Positions 1 to 12,113 of a DNA stretch of 29,813 nucleotides are shown here, one piece after another; the first letter of the stretch is position 1, and each line of letters opens with the position of its first letter. The position numbers were made by a program, and so were the translations under genes. The DNA comes from Conidiobolus incongruus B7586 (Eukaryota > Entomophthoromycota > Entomophthoromycetes > Entomophthorales > Conidiobolaceae). The stretch lies in NCBI GenBank assembly GCA_000697335.1, contig JNEM01014588.1, positions 1-29,813 on the forward strand, in the 5' to 3' direction. Under the pieces are notes generated by a model that made no database searches, was not told the origin of the DNA, and saw nothing but the letters and a program-made list of their open reading frames with translations.

Positions 1-1699
1 TTTATATTTTTATTTATTAATTTGAGTTTAAACATTAATATATATATAATACTTATAAAACTAATATAAAAATATTTAAATAATCTTTTAACTAAAATAA
101 AAAGGTATTTTTTAATATATTTCTTTATTTTATTAAAAATTCAAAGAGTAATAATTAAAGTAAATTTTTTAAATTTTAATAAGTTTTAAATATTTCTCTT
201 TTAGTTTAAAGTAATTAACCTAATAATAAATTGTTAATTTAAATAATATTTTATTATTAAAAGTTGCTTGAAAATTTTAAATAATTTTAAAAAGCTTATG
301 GTTAAATTTTAATAATATTAAAATAAAAACTTTTTGATAAATATTATTTAATTTAAGCATAATTAAATTAAATATCTAATTTTAAAAAGTTAATTTTTTA
401 ATCAAAATATTATATATATATATATATTAAAAATATATAATTTCCTATTAACTTTGTATATATTTATATATTTCAAACTAATAATATGTTTGAAAAATTA
501 GAAATTAAAAAATTTCCCATTATTTCAAATATAAGGTAATAATACAAATTTTTAATATGATCATATAAATTATAAATCCTCTAATACTTTTTGAATCAAT
601 GATTAATTTTGTAAAGAGGCAGTATTTCTTATGAATTTAAAATCAAAGAGTTTATATTAGAAATGATATTTTAAATTTCATTAAAAAAAAATAATAAATC
701 TGATTTGGTAAAACTGAAAGAAATCTCAAAATTAGAAGAATAAATTGATATTATGTTGTATATATGTGTTCTAGATATTATTATCAAAAGTACATCCTAT
801 TTCACTATGTTACAAATTTTAGTTCAAAATAAATATTATTTTAGATATAGTGATGGATTTAGTTACAATAATAATTAGAGAGAAATATATTTTATTCCAT
901 ATTTATGAATATTGATAGTTGCTCAAAAAATATAGAAAAAAATATTATTCTATTAATTTAATCATAATTAATAAAATATTAAAAAATTTTGGAACAATAA
1001 TAATAATAATATAACTGAATTTTCTAATATAAAAAAATCGCCAATTTTGATTTAGTTAAATTTTAGTATATATTAAAATAATTCATCATGCTTATTTTAT
1101 ATTATATTTGTATAATTATTCAATTAAACAAAACTTGAAATTTCTACAACTCTTTCATATTTATAGATATATTTTGACGATTATAGTATATGAAATGATT
1201 ATGAGTAATTTTGATATTTTGAAGATATTTTGATTTTAATAGAATTATCTATAATAGTTTAAACATGATTATTGGGAAATGATTGATTATATATTGATTT
1301 AATATTATCACTAATTCGAAATTCATCAATTTAATTTAGCTCCAATATTAAGTAGGGAATTACTATTAATCCGAAATTATTTAATGTTTTTTGGGAAAAT
1401 ATATTATTAAAAAAAGATATGTACTCATAAATATATACTGTATGATATATGATTGTTATTGAAATATCTACTAAAATCATTCAACTATAATATTACATAT
1501 ATGAATATTGAAATATATAACAAATTTTTTTCAAAATTTGTAAGATTATAAGACTGACATCATCATTTCAACAATATAATGTAAATCAAAATTCCCATAA
1601 TTAACCATATTAAAAAACTGTATAAATTAAATCTATTAACAAGTAATCAATTATTAACCTCAAAAAAATAAAAATATATATAATATATATATATATATA
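1..1699. other. AT-rich intergenic DNA, no gene seen
   Basis: This stretch is extremely AT-rich, with homopolymer runs and TA dinucleotide tracts (for example about 409-428 and 1674-1698). I see no open frame of useful length, no tRNA signature and no GC-raised block. The TA tract at 1674-1698 lies directly against the start codon of the next gene and is presumably part of its promoter or leader. Confidence 0.7.
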
Positions 1700-2416
1700 A
1701 TGATTCAATTAAATAATAGATTACTAACTTCTAAAACGTTGTTTATTAACTCTAATTTTAAGTTTATTAAACACTCATATTATCCAATTATCAACTCATG
1801 CCAATTTCATATATATTCAAAATTTAATAGTGAAAAGAAACCCTCTGAAAATGAAATAGAAATGGGAAGAGGTAAATTTATCCAATTTACTATAAATAAA
1901 CTTGATATTAACTCAACATTAGGTATTAGAGTATTGAGGGAAGACTTTGACAATTTTATACAGAAAGGTTTATCCAATACCCAAATTTATCACCAAAAAA
2001 TTGTTTTAACGGAGCCCACTCACTCTAACCTGACTTTGAGAGGCAAATTTTATTACTTGTTATTTATCAAATTAGCTCGTCTAAGCCTCAAATGGTACTT
2101 TAAAGACTTATCATTCGTTGCAACCCATTTTCATGTGATTGAGGATTTACGCACTGTCACAGTGCGTTGGAAGTTGGAGGGAACTTCCAGACCTGCACTC
2201 ATTCTCCCCACCTCGTCTCATATTGAACCCTCTATTTACGAAGGAGTATTCAGTTATCAATTCGACGACAGTGGCAAAATTATAGTTCATAAAATCGAAA
2301 AAATCCATCCTAATCCCCACTTCGATAAACTAATACCTAGAATCGCTTGGTGGTGGTGGTTGAGACGTTCGAAACCTGAACTCTCTTTGACCTCTTCCTT
2401 ACCTCCTCATAAATAA
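1700..2416 (+). CDS. DUF2358 (C6orf136-like) protein, probably mitochondrial
   Basis: Single-exon gene of 238 residues. The core from about residue 70 to 210 matches the DUF2358 pattern: LREDF near residue 79, VRWKLEG near 152, YEGVFSYQFDDSGKI near 180 and HKIEKIHP near 197. This family belongs to the NTF2-like fold, occurs in plants, animals and fungi, and has no established biochemical role. The first 50 residues are rich in S, T, N, K and R and almost free of acidic residues, which suggests a mitochondrial presequence and supports the upstream ATG over the in-frame ATG at 1862 (residue 55). An odd feature is a run of four tryptophans near residue 219 followed by a basic, Ser/Pro-rich tail. 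The family call rests on motif recall. Localisation is inference. Confidence 0.8.
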   Translation: MIQLNNRLLTSKTLFINSNFKFIKHSYYPIINSCQFHIYSKFNSEKKPSENEIEMGRGKFIQFTINKLDINSTLGIRVLREDFDNFIQKGLSNTQIYHQKIVLTEPTHSNLTLRGKFYYLLFIKLARLSLKWYFKDLSFVATHFHVIEDLRTVTVRWKLEGTSRPALILPTSSHIEPSIYEGVFSYQFDDSGKIIVHKIEKIHPNPHFDKLIPRIAWWWWLRRSKPELSLTSSLPPHK

Positions 2417-2955
2417 TCTATATCTTATATTAAACTATTGTTTTAATTTTTTAGTTAATGATATACCTTAATGGTATTAGACTTAGAAATTAACTATAAT
2501 CATTATATGATTTCATAATTTATCAATTTCGATACTAATTTTATAATAAAGGAATATCTTAATACCTATTATTAGATAATATATTGATTTATTTAGTTAA
2601 ATGAAGTTGATTTTTTTAATGATATTTGAAATTTAATTGTTTAAGCACAATAATATTTATTAAAAAATATTAATTTGAATATAAAGAATTAAAAATTATT
2701 TCAATTAAATTGGGATATTTAAATAAAATAAAATAATATATTATTTATCTCAGTTTTTTGTATTAATATAAAAACATGAATTTTTATAAAATTTGAATCT
2801 TATTTTATTTAATTAATTTTTTTATTAAATTTTTAAAATTATTTAATTAATAGACTTTAATTCAAAGTTATTAAAAAGATTAAAATATGATTAAACCTTT
2901 AATAATAAATTATTTTTTAATTGATTAATGGAGTACAATAATATCAATTTTAGTA

Positions 2956-2982
2956 AATATATATATATATATATATATATAT
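2956..2982. repeat. (TA)n microsatellite
   Basis: About 13 uninterrupted AT/TA units in the intergenic region between the DUF2358 gene and the complex I subunit gene. Similar shorter tracts occur near 409-428, 1674-1698 and 17812-17832. Such tracts are length-variable and common in AT-rich fungal DNA. Confidence 0.9.
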
Positions 2983-3233
2983 TCAAATTTTTATTTTTAT
3001 CATAATTATTTTATTTTTATACAATTAAAATTTTTTAATAACAATTATTGAATTAATTAATTGATCAAGGTGTGTATTTAATTTATAATTATATATTAAT
3101 TCATTATAAAAGAATGAATAACTATATATAAATAACTTAAATTAGCTTTTATTTAAATAGCATAAGAGGATTTAGTTATATTTTTAATTTATACAATATA
3201 CAATTTTGTATTTAAATTCAATAAATTGATGAA

Positions 3234-3256
3234 GATTGATTGATTGATTGATTGAT
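3234..3256. repeat. (GATT)n microsatellite
   Basis: Nearly six tandem GATT units, about 350 bases upstream of the complex I subunit gene. The unit is exact over the tract. It is probably polymorphic between strains. No function can be read from it. Confidence 0.9.
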
Positions 3257-3603
3257 AATCAATAATTGATAAAATTTAATGAGAATTATATTAAATCCCA
3301 TAATTTTATATCAAATCATTGTAATTACAAGATTGTAATTATGATTGGAATAATTTAAGTGATAATATATCAAATTAAACAAAGTAATTTATATTATTTA
3401 ATTATTATATTAACAACAATTTGATTATATATTTCACTTGATTTAATTCTTATATTCATTATATATATAATTTAATTAAAAAAATATATAAGTTCTAAAC
3501 TCAAAATTGAATAAAATTAAATCAAAATCAATTTAATCCATAATGTTTAAAATTAAACTAATAAAATTATTTTTAATTATCATAGTTTTAAATTAAAAAA
3601 ATA

Positions 3604-4318
3604 ATGAGCGATAAGAACGACGTTCAAATTCCCGAACCTTTACCCCAATTTGAAAGAAAGCTAAACACTCCTTATCCTGCCATTGATTTGGATCCCTCAT
3701 TTAGTCGTGTTGTCCGCTACTTCAGAGGTGAAGATTACGCCGCTTGGGCCGGTTTGACTGCCGCTTTCCCTGGTATCTACTTGTTTTTGGGTTAGTTTAA
3801 TTCAAAGTTCACATTAAGTATTATTTTTAACTTGAATTTTTTTAGACAAGGTCTCACCTCCCAAAAAAGCATTACCCCTCAGAGGTAATTTGATGATGTG
3901 CGGTTTATTGGGTACTATGGCCGGTTTCTTCTACGCTTACCAATCCTCCAGCAGTAAGTTTATTCTATATAAAACAATTAATTCGAATATAATTTATTGA
4001 TTCAAATTTATCAAGTGCGCTTCTGGGGTTGGACCGAAAACCAAAGAGAACAGCAAAAAGATTTAGAAGAAATGAAGAAGCGTGTTAGCCAAGGTTTACC
4101 TTTATATGGTGAATCTCAGCTCGATCCCTTCTTCCAACAAACTGCTGCTAATAATTCTCGTTATGCTGCCTTAAAATTATGTAAATTTTTAATTCTATTT
4201 AATATTATATGATTTATATTAACCATTGTTTTTAGCTACTCTACCCTGGTTCAACTTTGTTAATCACAACTACCACGGTGTTGACACTTCTAAATACTAT
4301 GAAAAATCTGATGAATAA
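3604..4318 (+). CDS. NUXM: Complex I 21 kDa-type accessory subunit (NUXM / nuo-20.9)
   Basis: Accessory subunit of mitochondrial NADH:ubiquinone oxidoreductase. Four exons (3604-3790, 3846-3953, 4016-4180, 4236-4318) join in frame to about 180 residues. All introns are GT-AG and 55-62 nt long. The N-terminal half has the family hallmark of a TPYPAIDLDPSFSRVVRYFR segment near residue 22, followed by a first hydrophobic segment (about residues 45-62) and a second one (NLMMCGLLGTMAGFFYAY, about 76-93). After that comes a charged stretch beginning MRFWGWTENQRE and a C-terminal tail with LPWFNFVNHNYHGVD. Fungal homologues have this two-domain arrangement (N- and C-terminal complex I 21 kDa domains) and span the inner membrane. 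Its presence means the organism respires with a normal complex I, which argues against an anaerobic fungus. Codons are less AT-biased than the flanks, as expected for a highly expressed gene. Confidence 0.93.
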
Positions 4319-5598
4319 TATTCTAATTCAATTGACACCTCTTCTTTAAATTAAAACTTACTCCCTCTATTAAATAAAATTCTTTAATTTATATATTTTA
4401 TAAGCTTGTATAATATTAATAGAACAATTGTTTCATAATCATCAATGCTATTAAATAATTTGGTAATTTTAAATTGTTTGCTAACACTAACAATACTATG
4501 ATATTATCACAATATAAAGATCATATAATAAATCATTCAAGCTTGAATTATATATTGAATATTGCATATATTTCATAATTGATAAATCAAACAAAATACC
4601 AAATTTAATACTACAGAATTATTTATGTTTTATTAAAATTATAAAAATCCTTTATGTAACAAATTGAATTATCAACACATTGCAATTTAAATAAGATAAT
4701 AACTAAAGTGAACACCTTTTGACTTCTTAAAATATCATAATAATTGCACTCCTTATTAAGCTTAAATCAATATTATAAAATAAAAGATTTTATTAAAGTA
4801 TGTTTTAATTATTATTGTACCTTGGTTAAAATTAAATTATCGTCAACGTTAGATATAATATTATACTTATTCTCAGAATTTTGATCCTTTAGACTATCTA
4901 AAATTTAACACTGTATTATTTGAAACCTGATATTGGAACCATTTTGATATGAAAGAATTATCTAAAGAAAATATATTTTAAATATTTTTTTATAAATTCA
5001 TCTAATTAATAATAATTGATAACCGTTCAATTATGTTATATTCTAAATCTTTTTAAATATAATACTAACATTCTAATGATACTATAACAGTTTCAAAACA
5101 TAAATCTATTAAAAATAATTTATTATATATTCAAAAATCCAAATTATAAAAATAATAACCATTAATTATTCAATTTTTTACAATTTTGTCACTATAAAAC
5201 AATGAGTTTTCAATATTCTTAATACATAATATTGTTTTTAAAATTTGAGATTGCCAAGAACTTAATTTTTTTGATAATTGGTATTAATTATATATTATTA
5301 TTATTATTATTTTATAGAGTTTGATTTAATTTTTTAAATGTTTTCATCTGTAATAGTTATTTGAATTACCTTTATTTTAATTGTATTTTGGTAATAAAAG
5401 GATAATTAATAAAATTCATCAATGCATAGTTTGGTTAATATAAAAAATTTTTTCAAACCCATTAAAAATTAATGAAAACCAAGTCCCAAATGAAAAATTT
5501 AGATTACAAATTTAGATTTAAACTGTTTTTTCATTTATTAAACAATACTCAAACCAATTTAATATTAATTAATAATAAAAAGATTATTATTAGTCATA
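4319..5598. other. AT-rich intergenic DNA, no gene seen
   Basis: This is the spacer between the complex I subunit gene and ATG4. No frame, RNA signature or compositional island stands out. It must hold the 3' end of the first transcript and the promoter of ATG4. Confidence 0.65.
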
Positions 5599-7330
5599 AT
5601 GAGCTTGGAATCTAATGATACCTTGAAAGATTCTAATAGTACTTCCACGAACGTGGAAACTTCGATGGATAGGGTATTGAGGGATGCAAAGGGACTCGCT
5701 TCTGAATTACATATTCGATTTACTAATTGGTGGAATGCGATTACTCCAGTATTACCAAATTCCGCTACTACGACACCCAAAATACCTAAGACCGAGTTGG
5801 AGATAAAGCAAGCTTTGAGAAAGTCAATGAATTTTGCGACACCCAGTTCGTCAGGGTCTTCATGCTCGGGCATCCGGCTCTGGTTCCTGGGCACTCCTTA
5901 CCATATTGACGAAAAGGATTTGGAAGAGTTGAATCCAAGTGCTTTTCAACCGTTTTTAGACGATTTTTCTTCTAGACTTTGGTTTACTTATCGTCACCAC
6001 TTTCCTCCCTTAAGACCCGCTGCATTTACGACAGATTCAGGATGGGGTTGTATGCTTCGAACTGGCCAGTGTTTACTGGGTCAAGCTTTAATTGTTAAAC
6101 ACTTGGGTAGAGGTAAATATTTCTTTATTCATTTATGTACATTAAATTTTATTAAATTCTAATTTTAAATTAAGGCTGGCGTTTAAAAGATACTCAAGAT
6201 CCCAAAATAGCTGAAGAATATATTAAAGTAATATATTTAATATATACTAACTTTTGTCAGATGAATTAATAATATATAAATAGATAGTTGGATGGTTTTT
6301 AGACGATTATTCGAGTTCTTCCCCATTTTCGTTACATCGAATAGCTTTATTAGGTCAACAGATTGGTAAAGAAATTGGTGAGTGGTTTGGTCCTCACACT
6401 ATCGCTCGAGTTTTACGGTAATTTTTTCCCCTATTTATATTGCATTAAGTGTTAGTATTAATGATTTTTGTTTTATTAAAGTGCACTCGTAATGGATTTA
6501 GATTGGATAGATTTAAACGTGTATGTTAATAGTGATGGAATGGTTTACAAATCTAGCATTTTGCCAAAAGATTCTCAAACTAAGATGAAACCAACTCTCA
6601 TTCTGTTGCCCATTCGTCTTGGTGTGGATGTATTAAACCCTGTTTATTATTTGGCGCTTAAAGTATTTTAATTCACTTTATATAACTTAATTAATTATTA
6701 AAACCATTTTTAGTCGATCTTTGGATTTCCACAAACTGTAGGTATTGCAGGGTAAATTAAAAATTTTTAATTCAATATTAATTTTGACTAATTCCTAATT
6801 TTATAGTGGTAAACCATCATCTTCATTATATTTTGTAGGATTTGAAGGTATACTTAAATTAGTATTAGAATATCATGCAAATATTGATGTTAGTTATGAT
6901 TAGAGGATAATATATTTTATTTGGACCCTCATCAAGCTCATCCTTCAGTACCTAGAAATGAGGCAAATACAGTTGAGGTAATTCATACATTTATTAATAC
7001 ATTAATGCATTATATCAATATTTTTACAATAGTCCTTTTCGAGTTACCATTGTCAAATCCCCAAAAAAGCACCTATTAGTTCATTAGACCCATGCATGCT
7101 GATTGGATTTTTATGTGTTGACGAAAATGATTTTAATGATTTTTGTAAACGAAGTGAAGAGGTAATCTCAGTTAAACATACGTATAACAATTATAATTAA
7201 TTAATATGATAATTAGATCATTAATAAAGCTAAACCGATTTATCGTTTAGCAGACGAAATTCCAGTATATCGAGAGGATATTGACTTTGACGACGGAGGT
7301 CCATCCGAAGACGAAGATGCCATCATTTAA
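5599..7330 (+). CDS. ATG4: Atg4 cysteine protease
   Basis: Atg4 cleaves the C-terminus of Atg8 and later removes it from phosphatidylethanolamine during autophagosome formation. Nine exons (5599-6112, 6175-6227, 6284-6417, 6482-6662, 6714-6751, 6807-6847, 6904-6977, 7033-7161, 7217-7330) join in frame to about 425 residues. The catalytic Cys is C151 in TDSGWGCMLRTGQ. The GIAGGKPSSSLYFVG loop (about 304-318) and LDPHQ with D328 and H330 complete the triad. The first 85 residues are a polar, Ser/Thr-rich extension. The C-terminal tail is acidic (IDFDDGGPSEDEDAII) and may carry an Atg8-interacting motif, which is inference. Intron 2 holds a textbook TACTAAC branch site at 6245-6251 and two candidate acceptors; only the distal one (ending 6283) keeps the frame. 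The gene converges on the kexin gene, with about 160 bases between the two stops. Confidence 0.96.
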
Positions 7331-7490
7331 TTTTTTTTTTGCTATAATATAAACTCTGTTCTGATAAAATAAATTTAAATTATATGACTTTTACTGGATG
7401 TTTTGTATGAATAAATTGTTTATTAAAATTACATATATCAAAACTTGTGTATTTTAAATGAAATTATTTGAATTAATTGTAGTATTAAAA

Positions 7491-10025
7491 TTAGACTAGA
7501 TCTTCGTTACGGTTTGTGTTTTCGTTAGATGGATGTACTAATGGGGTGTAGGGGTTATTATCATTGTTATTATTATTATCATCGTCAGATAAGCCAACTT
7601 CGAAGGTGACTTCTACAGTATCGTCATGATAAGGAGAGTGGGGAGCACTTGGAGTGTCTAGCATTTCTAAATCTTGTCCTCTTGGCAAGTGAGAATAACC
7701 TTTATACTTTCTATACATGACCAACGCAAACGCAACAGCAGCTACACCAGCAATTACAAATAATACAATATAAGAGGTAGATAACCCATTCTGTTCCTCT
7801 AAAGTAGCATTTTCACTAGTTACTTTGGAGCTATCGTGGGGTTGTGTTTGTTCAGTGGATTCTTTCTCGGTAGGTTCAGGGACCTTGGAATCTTCTTCAC
7901 TGGGCTTAGATTCAGTTTCTTTGGTTGGTTCTGGAGCTGCTTCAGTCTTTTCAGTTGGAGAAGGTTCGGTAGTTGGCGATGATGTTTCTTTCTCGACTTC
8001 TTGGGGCTTTAATTCGTCATCCTCAGCTCCCTGGGTGGGCTTTGGTTTGATTTCTGCGGGGGCTTTAGCTTGTTCACCATAGAGAGTCATCTTCCAATCA
8101 ATGAACACACCACTTGAGAAGGGATCCATATCATCAGAAACAGTCAGGGTCCAGTCACCTATTGGATCTTCACTCCAGTGCTTGACGGTCATTACTCTCC
8201 AATCTGGATATCCTTGGTTGGAGTTGTCGAAAGGACGAGGCACAACAACGGTTGAAACAATATTGGACGGTGATTTCAGTGTAACGCGAACGTTGTTACG
8301 ACTTTGATGCTGGATATTCAAAGTAACCGTCACATGCTCAACCGTACCAAATTTGGCCTCCTCGATCATTTTTCTGGTGACTACAAATGTGCTGGAAATA
8401 CCCCCCTGACCTTCGGGGATGGGGCGCGCAACTCTAATCACGTTGGAATCAAGTTTGACTTGGGGTCTAACTAATTCATGTGATTTTGCGGTTTGAACAA
8501 ATTGGTATGCATCAACTTTACCATATCCAAAGGAAGGACTATACCATCTACCCACAGCAGTACGATCCCAACTAGCATCTTTAGTATTGACAGGGATAGC
8601 AGACTTGACCGCAACGTATTGCATATCTCTCCAAGTTAAATCGGGTCTGATCTGGAGTGCGAGGGCTGCAATACCTGCGACGAACGGAGCGGCAGCTGAA
8701 GTTCCACCATGTTCATCAGTACATTGATTCTTCCAGGAGGTTGAAGTATAAATTCGATGGCTGAAAACACCTGAGCTGTATGCTGATACAAGGAGAGCAG
8801 TGCAGCTTTCAGAGTAACCAGGGTGATTATGGAAGGCATCGATAGATCCAACAGTAATCGAGTAGATGGAATTTGTATAACCATCATAATTACAATCATC
8901 ACCTTGGAAACCTCCATTTCCGGATGCGAATACGTAAATATTACCTTTTCCTCCCCTTCCCTTTTCAATGGCATTCTCGAGAGCTGCTTGAGCAACCGGA
9001 GGAGGTCTGTCCATAGCTTTACCATCGTCAGGAGGCCCCCAACTGCATGAATAAATTTGATTTGTCTGCATACCGTAGCCAATAGCATGAGCTTCTTGAT
9101 CGCTAGAAATCTCCTTGGACAAAATACGAATACCTAAAAAAAGCAAATTTAGTATACCAATCAATATTAAAAACATTCAAAAATTACCAGCAACTTTAGC
9201 TTCGTGAGCGATACCAATACCACAAGCGTCGTTCTTAACACCTGCAATTTGACCAGCACATCGAGTACCGTGAGTATCTTCGGGAAGCATAGGCATAGGT
9301 AATTTTCTAGAATCGTTGAAATCGTAAGAACTTTCAGCATAGAAATTATCTTTAATATCTCTATGTTCGTAATCAATACCTATTACATATATTAATATTG
9401 TAATATGAACAATATTGAATAATATTTACCGTCGTCTATAATACCAACGATAACGTTTTTACCGGTAATACCCTCTTCCCATAATTGCGTTACGTTGAAA
9501 TCGTTACCATGAGCATCAGTATTATGCTTTAAACAATATTAGCTATCAAGAGTGAATAATAAATTAATTAATTAATCTTACAAAGTGCCATTGACGATTA
9601 AAACCGGGATCTTTAATACCCAAGTTCTCATATTTTGTCATATTTAAACTCGGAAATAAATTAGCTTTATCTTTGCCAATACTCGCCCTCTTGTTAATAT
9701 TTCTAGGGTTACTTTCTTCAAAATGAGTGATAGAATTCAATACTTCCTGGGCTCTTCTGGATAATCTTGTTACTTTAGTAAAACCTGCGTCTTCCAAACT
9801 CGAACTAGGCATTTTTGCTCTTCTGAATAGGTGCCAATCTTCAAGTGAACCAATCTGCTGAACATATTCCAAATTTAAAAAGTGCTCAACATTTTTCATA
9901 TCGAACGCCTGCTTCGGAATTTGTAAAGTATAATAAATGAAATTTTCGCGGTCGTGTTGATGTGGTTCAGTGATAGAACTGTCCCCAAATATATAGGACA
10001 GTAATAACAAATTTAACAATATCAT
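7491..10025 (-). CDS. KEX2: Kex2-like proprotein convertase (kexin)
   Basis: Calcium-dependent serine endoprotease that cuts secreted precursors after dibasic sites in the late Golgi. Four exons on the minus strand (10025-9582, 9526-9430, 9379-9188, 9133-7491) give about 791 residues. There is a short hydrophobic signal peptide (MILLNLLLLSYIFG), then a propeptide with several basic pairs and a likely autocleavage site at NKR113. The subtilisin-type catalytic domain has D179 (GIIDDG), H217 (DTHGTRCAGQ), oxyanion N317 (ASGNGG) and S390 (HGGTSAAAP). The P domain runs from about 475 to 597 and ends near DWKMTLYGE. A Thr/Ser/Pro/Glu-rich stalk (about 600-690) precedes one membrane segment (about 698-717) and a cytoplasmic tail. 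The tail carries YSHL (724-727), which fits a YxxPhi sorting signal for trans-Golgi retrieval, and an Asp/Asn run. Size and order match the yeast enzyme (814 residues). The start was chosen as the ATG that begins the signal peptide. Confidence 0.95.
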
Positions 10026-11323
10026 AATTATGATTAATAAATTATATTATACTGTTATTATGTATTCAATTAAAAATATATTAAAATTCTAATAATTTAA
10101 AAAAGAATACTTAATTTTAAAGAGTAATAATTAAAATAATATATTTATCTGGAAATAAAACTTGGGGAAATTCAGAAGGAGAGAATAATTAGGAGTAACA
10201 AGATTTTGGAGAAAGGGTAAAAGCCAATGCATATCATTTGCTCTTTTTGTATTTGATCGATTTACAGCATTCTTCATTCTTATTGGAATACATTGATTTG
10301 ACATGAGTTCAATATTAATTTTATTAGATTAATTGCATCAATTTTCAAATTCATTATTTTGATAAATTGAAATTGATGATAAATTTATAATTAATCCAAT
10401 TTATTTTATCTATTGATATTGCTCCAAAATATTAAAAAACATTTATATTTGTATTCATTATTATTTAAAAATTGATGAATTGATCAAAAAATTAATATGT
10501 ATATTTGTTTTATCACTTCAATCATTATCAAAATTTGATATATACACTATATATAATATAGTGATTACTTTATAATAATAAATTAGGTTTTTCTAACTAA
10601 TATTAATTTAATAGTTTATCAATTTTTATCTTGAATACTAAGTATATTTCCAATATAACGTTTAAAATTATATATAAGATTATCAAAGAAATGAACAAAT
10701 TAAAAAATAGTCATTATTTATCATTGACAAATTATCAGTATTAAAAATATATGTTATTTTGACTTGACGAAATAATTCAAATTATTTATAGTATATTACA
10801 TTAATAATATGCCAAATTTATTTGCTAATTTCAATGTGGTTAAAGCTCAATTTTATAAATTTTAATTAATACTCTTGGCAGTTGGTGATAAACTTAACTA
10901 TCCATATATAATTTTGTAATAATATTGACTAAAATCATCTACAATAATTTAAGTATACTTTAAAGAAATCAATTAAATTCAAGCGTGTTATTTTAAAGAA
11001 TTAAGTATGAAGGTATAAATAATAAAATAGTAAACATCAAAAAACACAATCCATTGATAATACCTTTTAATAAATACCGATATTTATTAATTTGATAATA
11101 AAATATATATCAATCAGTCTTTTTTGTATGAATAAAATTAATAAAAAGAATAAAGAATTTTAAATATAGGAATATTATAAAATGAAAATAAATCAGATAT
11201 ATATTTAAGTATAATAATATAACGATCACAAACAAAATTCATTTACCAACCAATATATATACATATATTTGTATATATTTATAAATACATTGTTTGTCTA
11301 AATTCATGAAAAATCAAAAGCTA
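10026..11323. other. AT-rich intergenic DNA, no gene seen
   Basis: This is the spacer upstream of the kexin gene and downstream of the chromodomain gene. The part at about 10150-10310 is somewhat less AT-rich than the rest and probably belongs to the kexin promoter or leader. I see no open frame or RNA signature. Confidence 0.6.
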
Positions 11324-12113
11324 TCACAAAACCGGATAAAAAATATAATTAAATAATACGAGTTGAAGCGAATGGATTGGGTGTTGGGAGATCTTCGAAT
11401 ATATAGAAATTCAATAGTTAAATTAAATAATTAATGAAATAATTATGATGTGTATAAGAACTTTGCTTACCGCTTCAGATACGATTTTTTTAAATACGTT
11501 AAAATATTGTAAAGTAAGGCTGTTGTTCTTCCTAATAAATGAAATATTGAATTAGTACTACTTAGGTTTTAAATAAAATAAACTGATCGCCATTTGGCAA
11601 CTGCTTTAATTTGACTATCAATTTTTTAAATATTAACCACAGAATGCAAATTAGACTGCCATCCCAGAGTTGATTACCTATTTGGTAGAATTTTCGCTTT
11701 TTCCAGAATTTCCATGTCTCGAATTGATTCCTTTTACTTTCTCTACTTCTGTAAAAGTTGGAATTTCTTTGTTTTATTCTTGGCTCTACATCTCTCAAAA
11801 TCTTTGTATTTTCTAATCGTTTCTGGCTTCCTATAAGTGGATTAATAAAATCCATTGAACATAGTGAAAAAAATTACAAATTTCCGGCAAGTTCCCAAGT
11901 ATTATCCTCGGAGTCATAACCTTCCAACTTGATAAGATATTCTGCGTATCCCTAATCAACTGAATCAACAACGACTGATATAAAATTGATAATAAACCAT
12001 AATTGCATCGATTGTTCTATAGTCGGCGATAAATTCTACAGCGGATTCATTATTAGGATTATTGTCTTCTTCTGCGTCTTCAATTTCGAGATCTTCAGCA
12101 TCCCTTTCAGCTT
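11324..12113 (-). CDS. Divergent HP1-like chromodomain protein (5' end not located)
   Basis: Reading the minus strand, exons 12113-11998, 11951-11878, 11826-11584, 11531-11471 and probably 11392-11324 join in one frame with short GT-AG introns of 46-78 nt. The protein starts with an acidic stretch (AERDAEDLEIEDAEEDNN) and continues into a chromodomain: ESAVEFIADYRT, then GYAEYLIKLEGYDSEDNTW, then ELAGNF. A basic linker follows. After it DGSLICIL and SLTLQYFNVFKKIVSEA could be a very degraded chromoshadow domain. Known HP1 proteins bind H3K9-methylated nucleosomes and compact chromatin. Here the cage tryptophan (KWKGY in HP1) is Leu (IKLEGY) and the first cage tyrosine is Ser. The exon upstream of 12113 must supply the start codon and one base of the first codon; I could not identify it. 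The C-terminus after 11471 is also uncertain. The chromodomain itself is clear; the rest is a model that could be wrong, or the locus could be decaying. Confidence 0.6.

Larger units (their letters stand above)
2417..3603. other. AT-rich intergenic DNA with simple repeats
   Basis: No gene is visible. The stretch holds a TA dinucleotide tract at about 2956-2982 and a GATT tetranucleotide tract at 3234-3256. The last few hundred bases must contain the promoter of the complex I subunit gene, but I cannot pick out a specific element. Confidence 0.65.

Noticed and set aside
2956-2982. TA-rich tract as a replication origin or centromere element
   Set aside because: Tracts of this kind occur several times in the window, and nothing specific distinguishes this one.
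7825-8307. Open frames on the plus strand inside the kexin gene
   Set aside because: They are antisense to the Ser/Thr/Pro/Glu-rich stalk and P domain; their sequence is a low-complexity mirror of the real frame and has no family resemblance.
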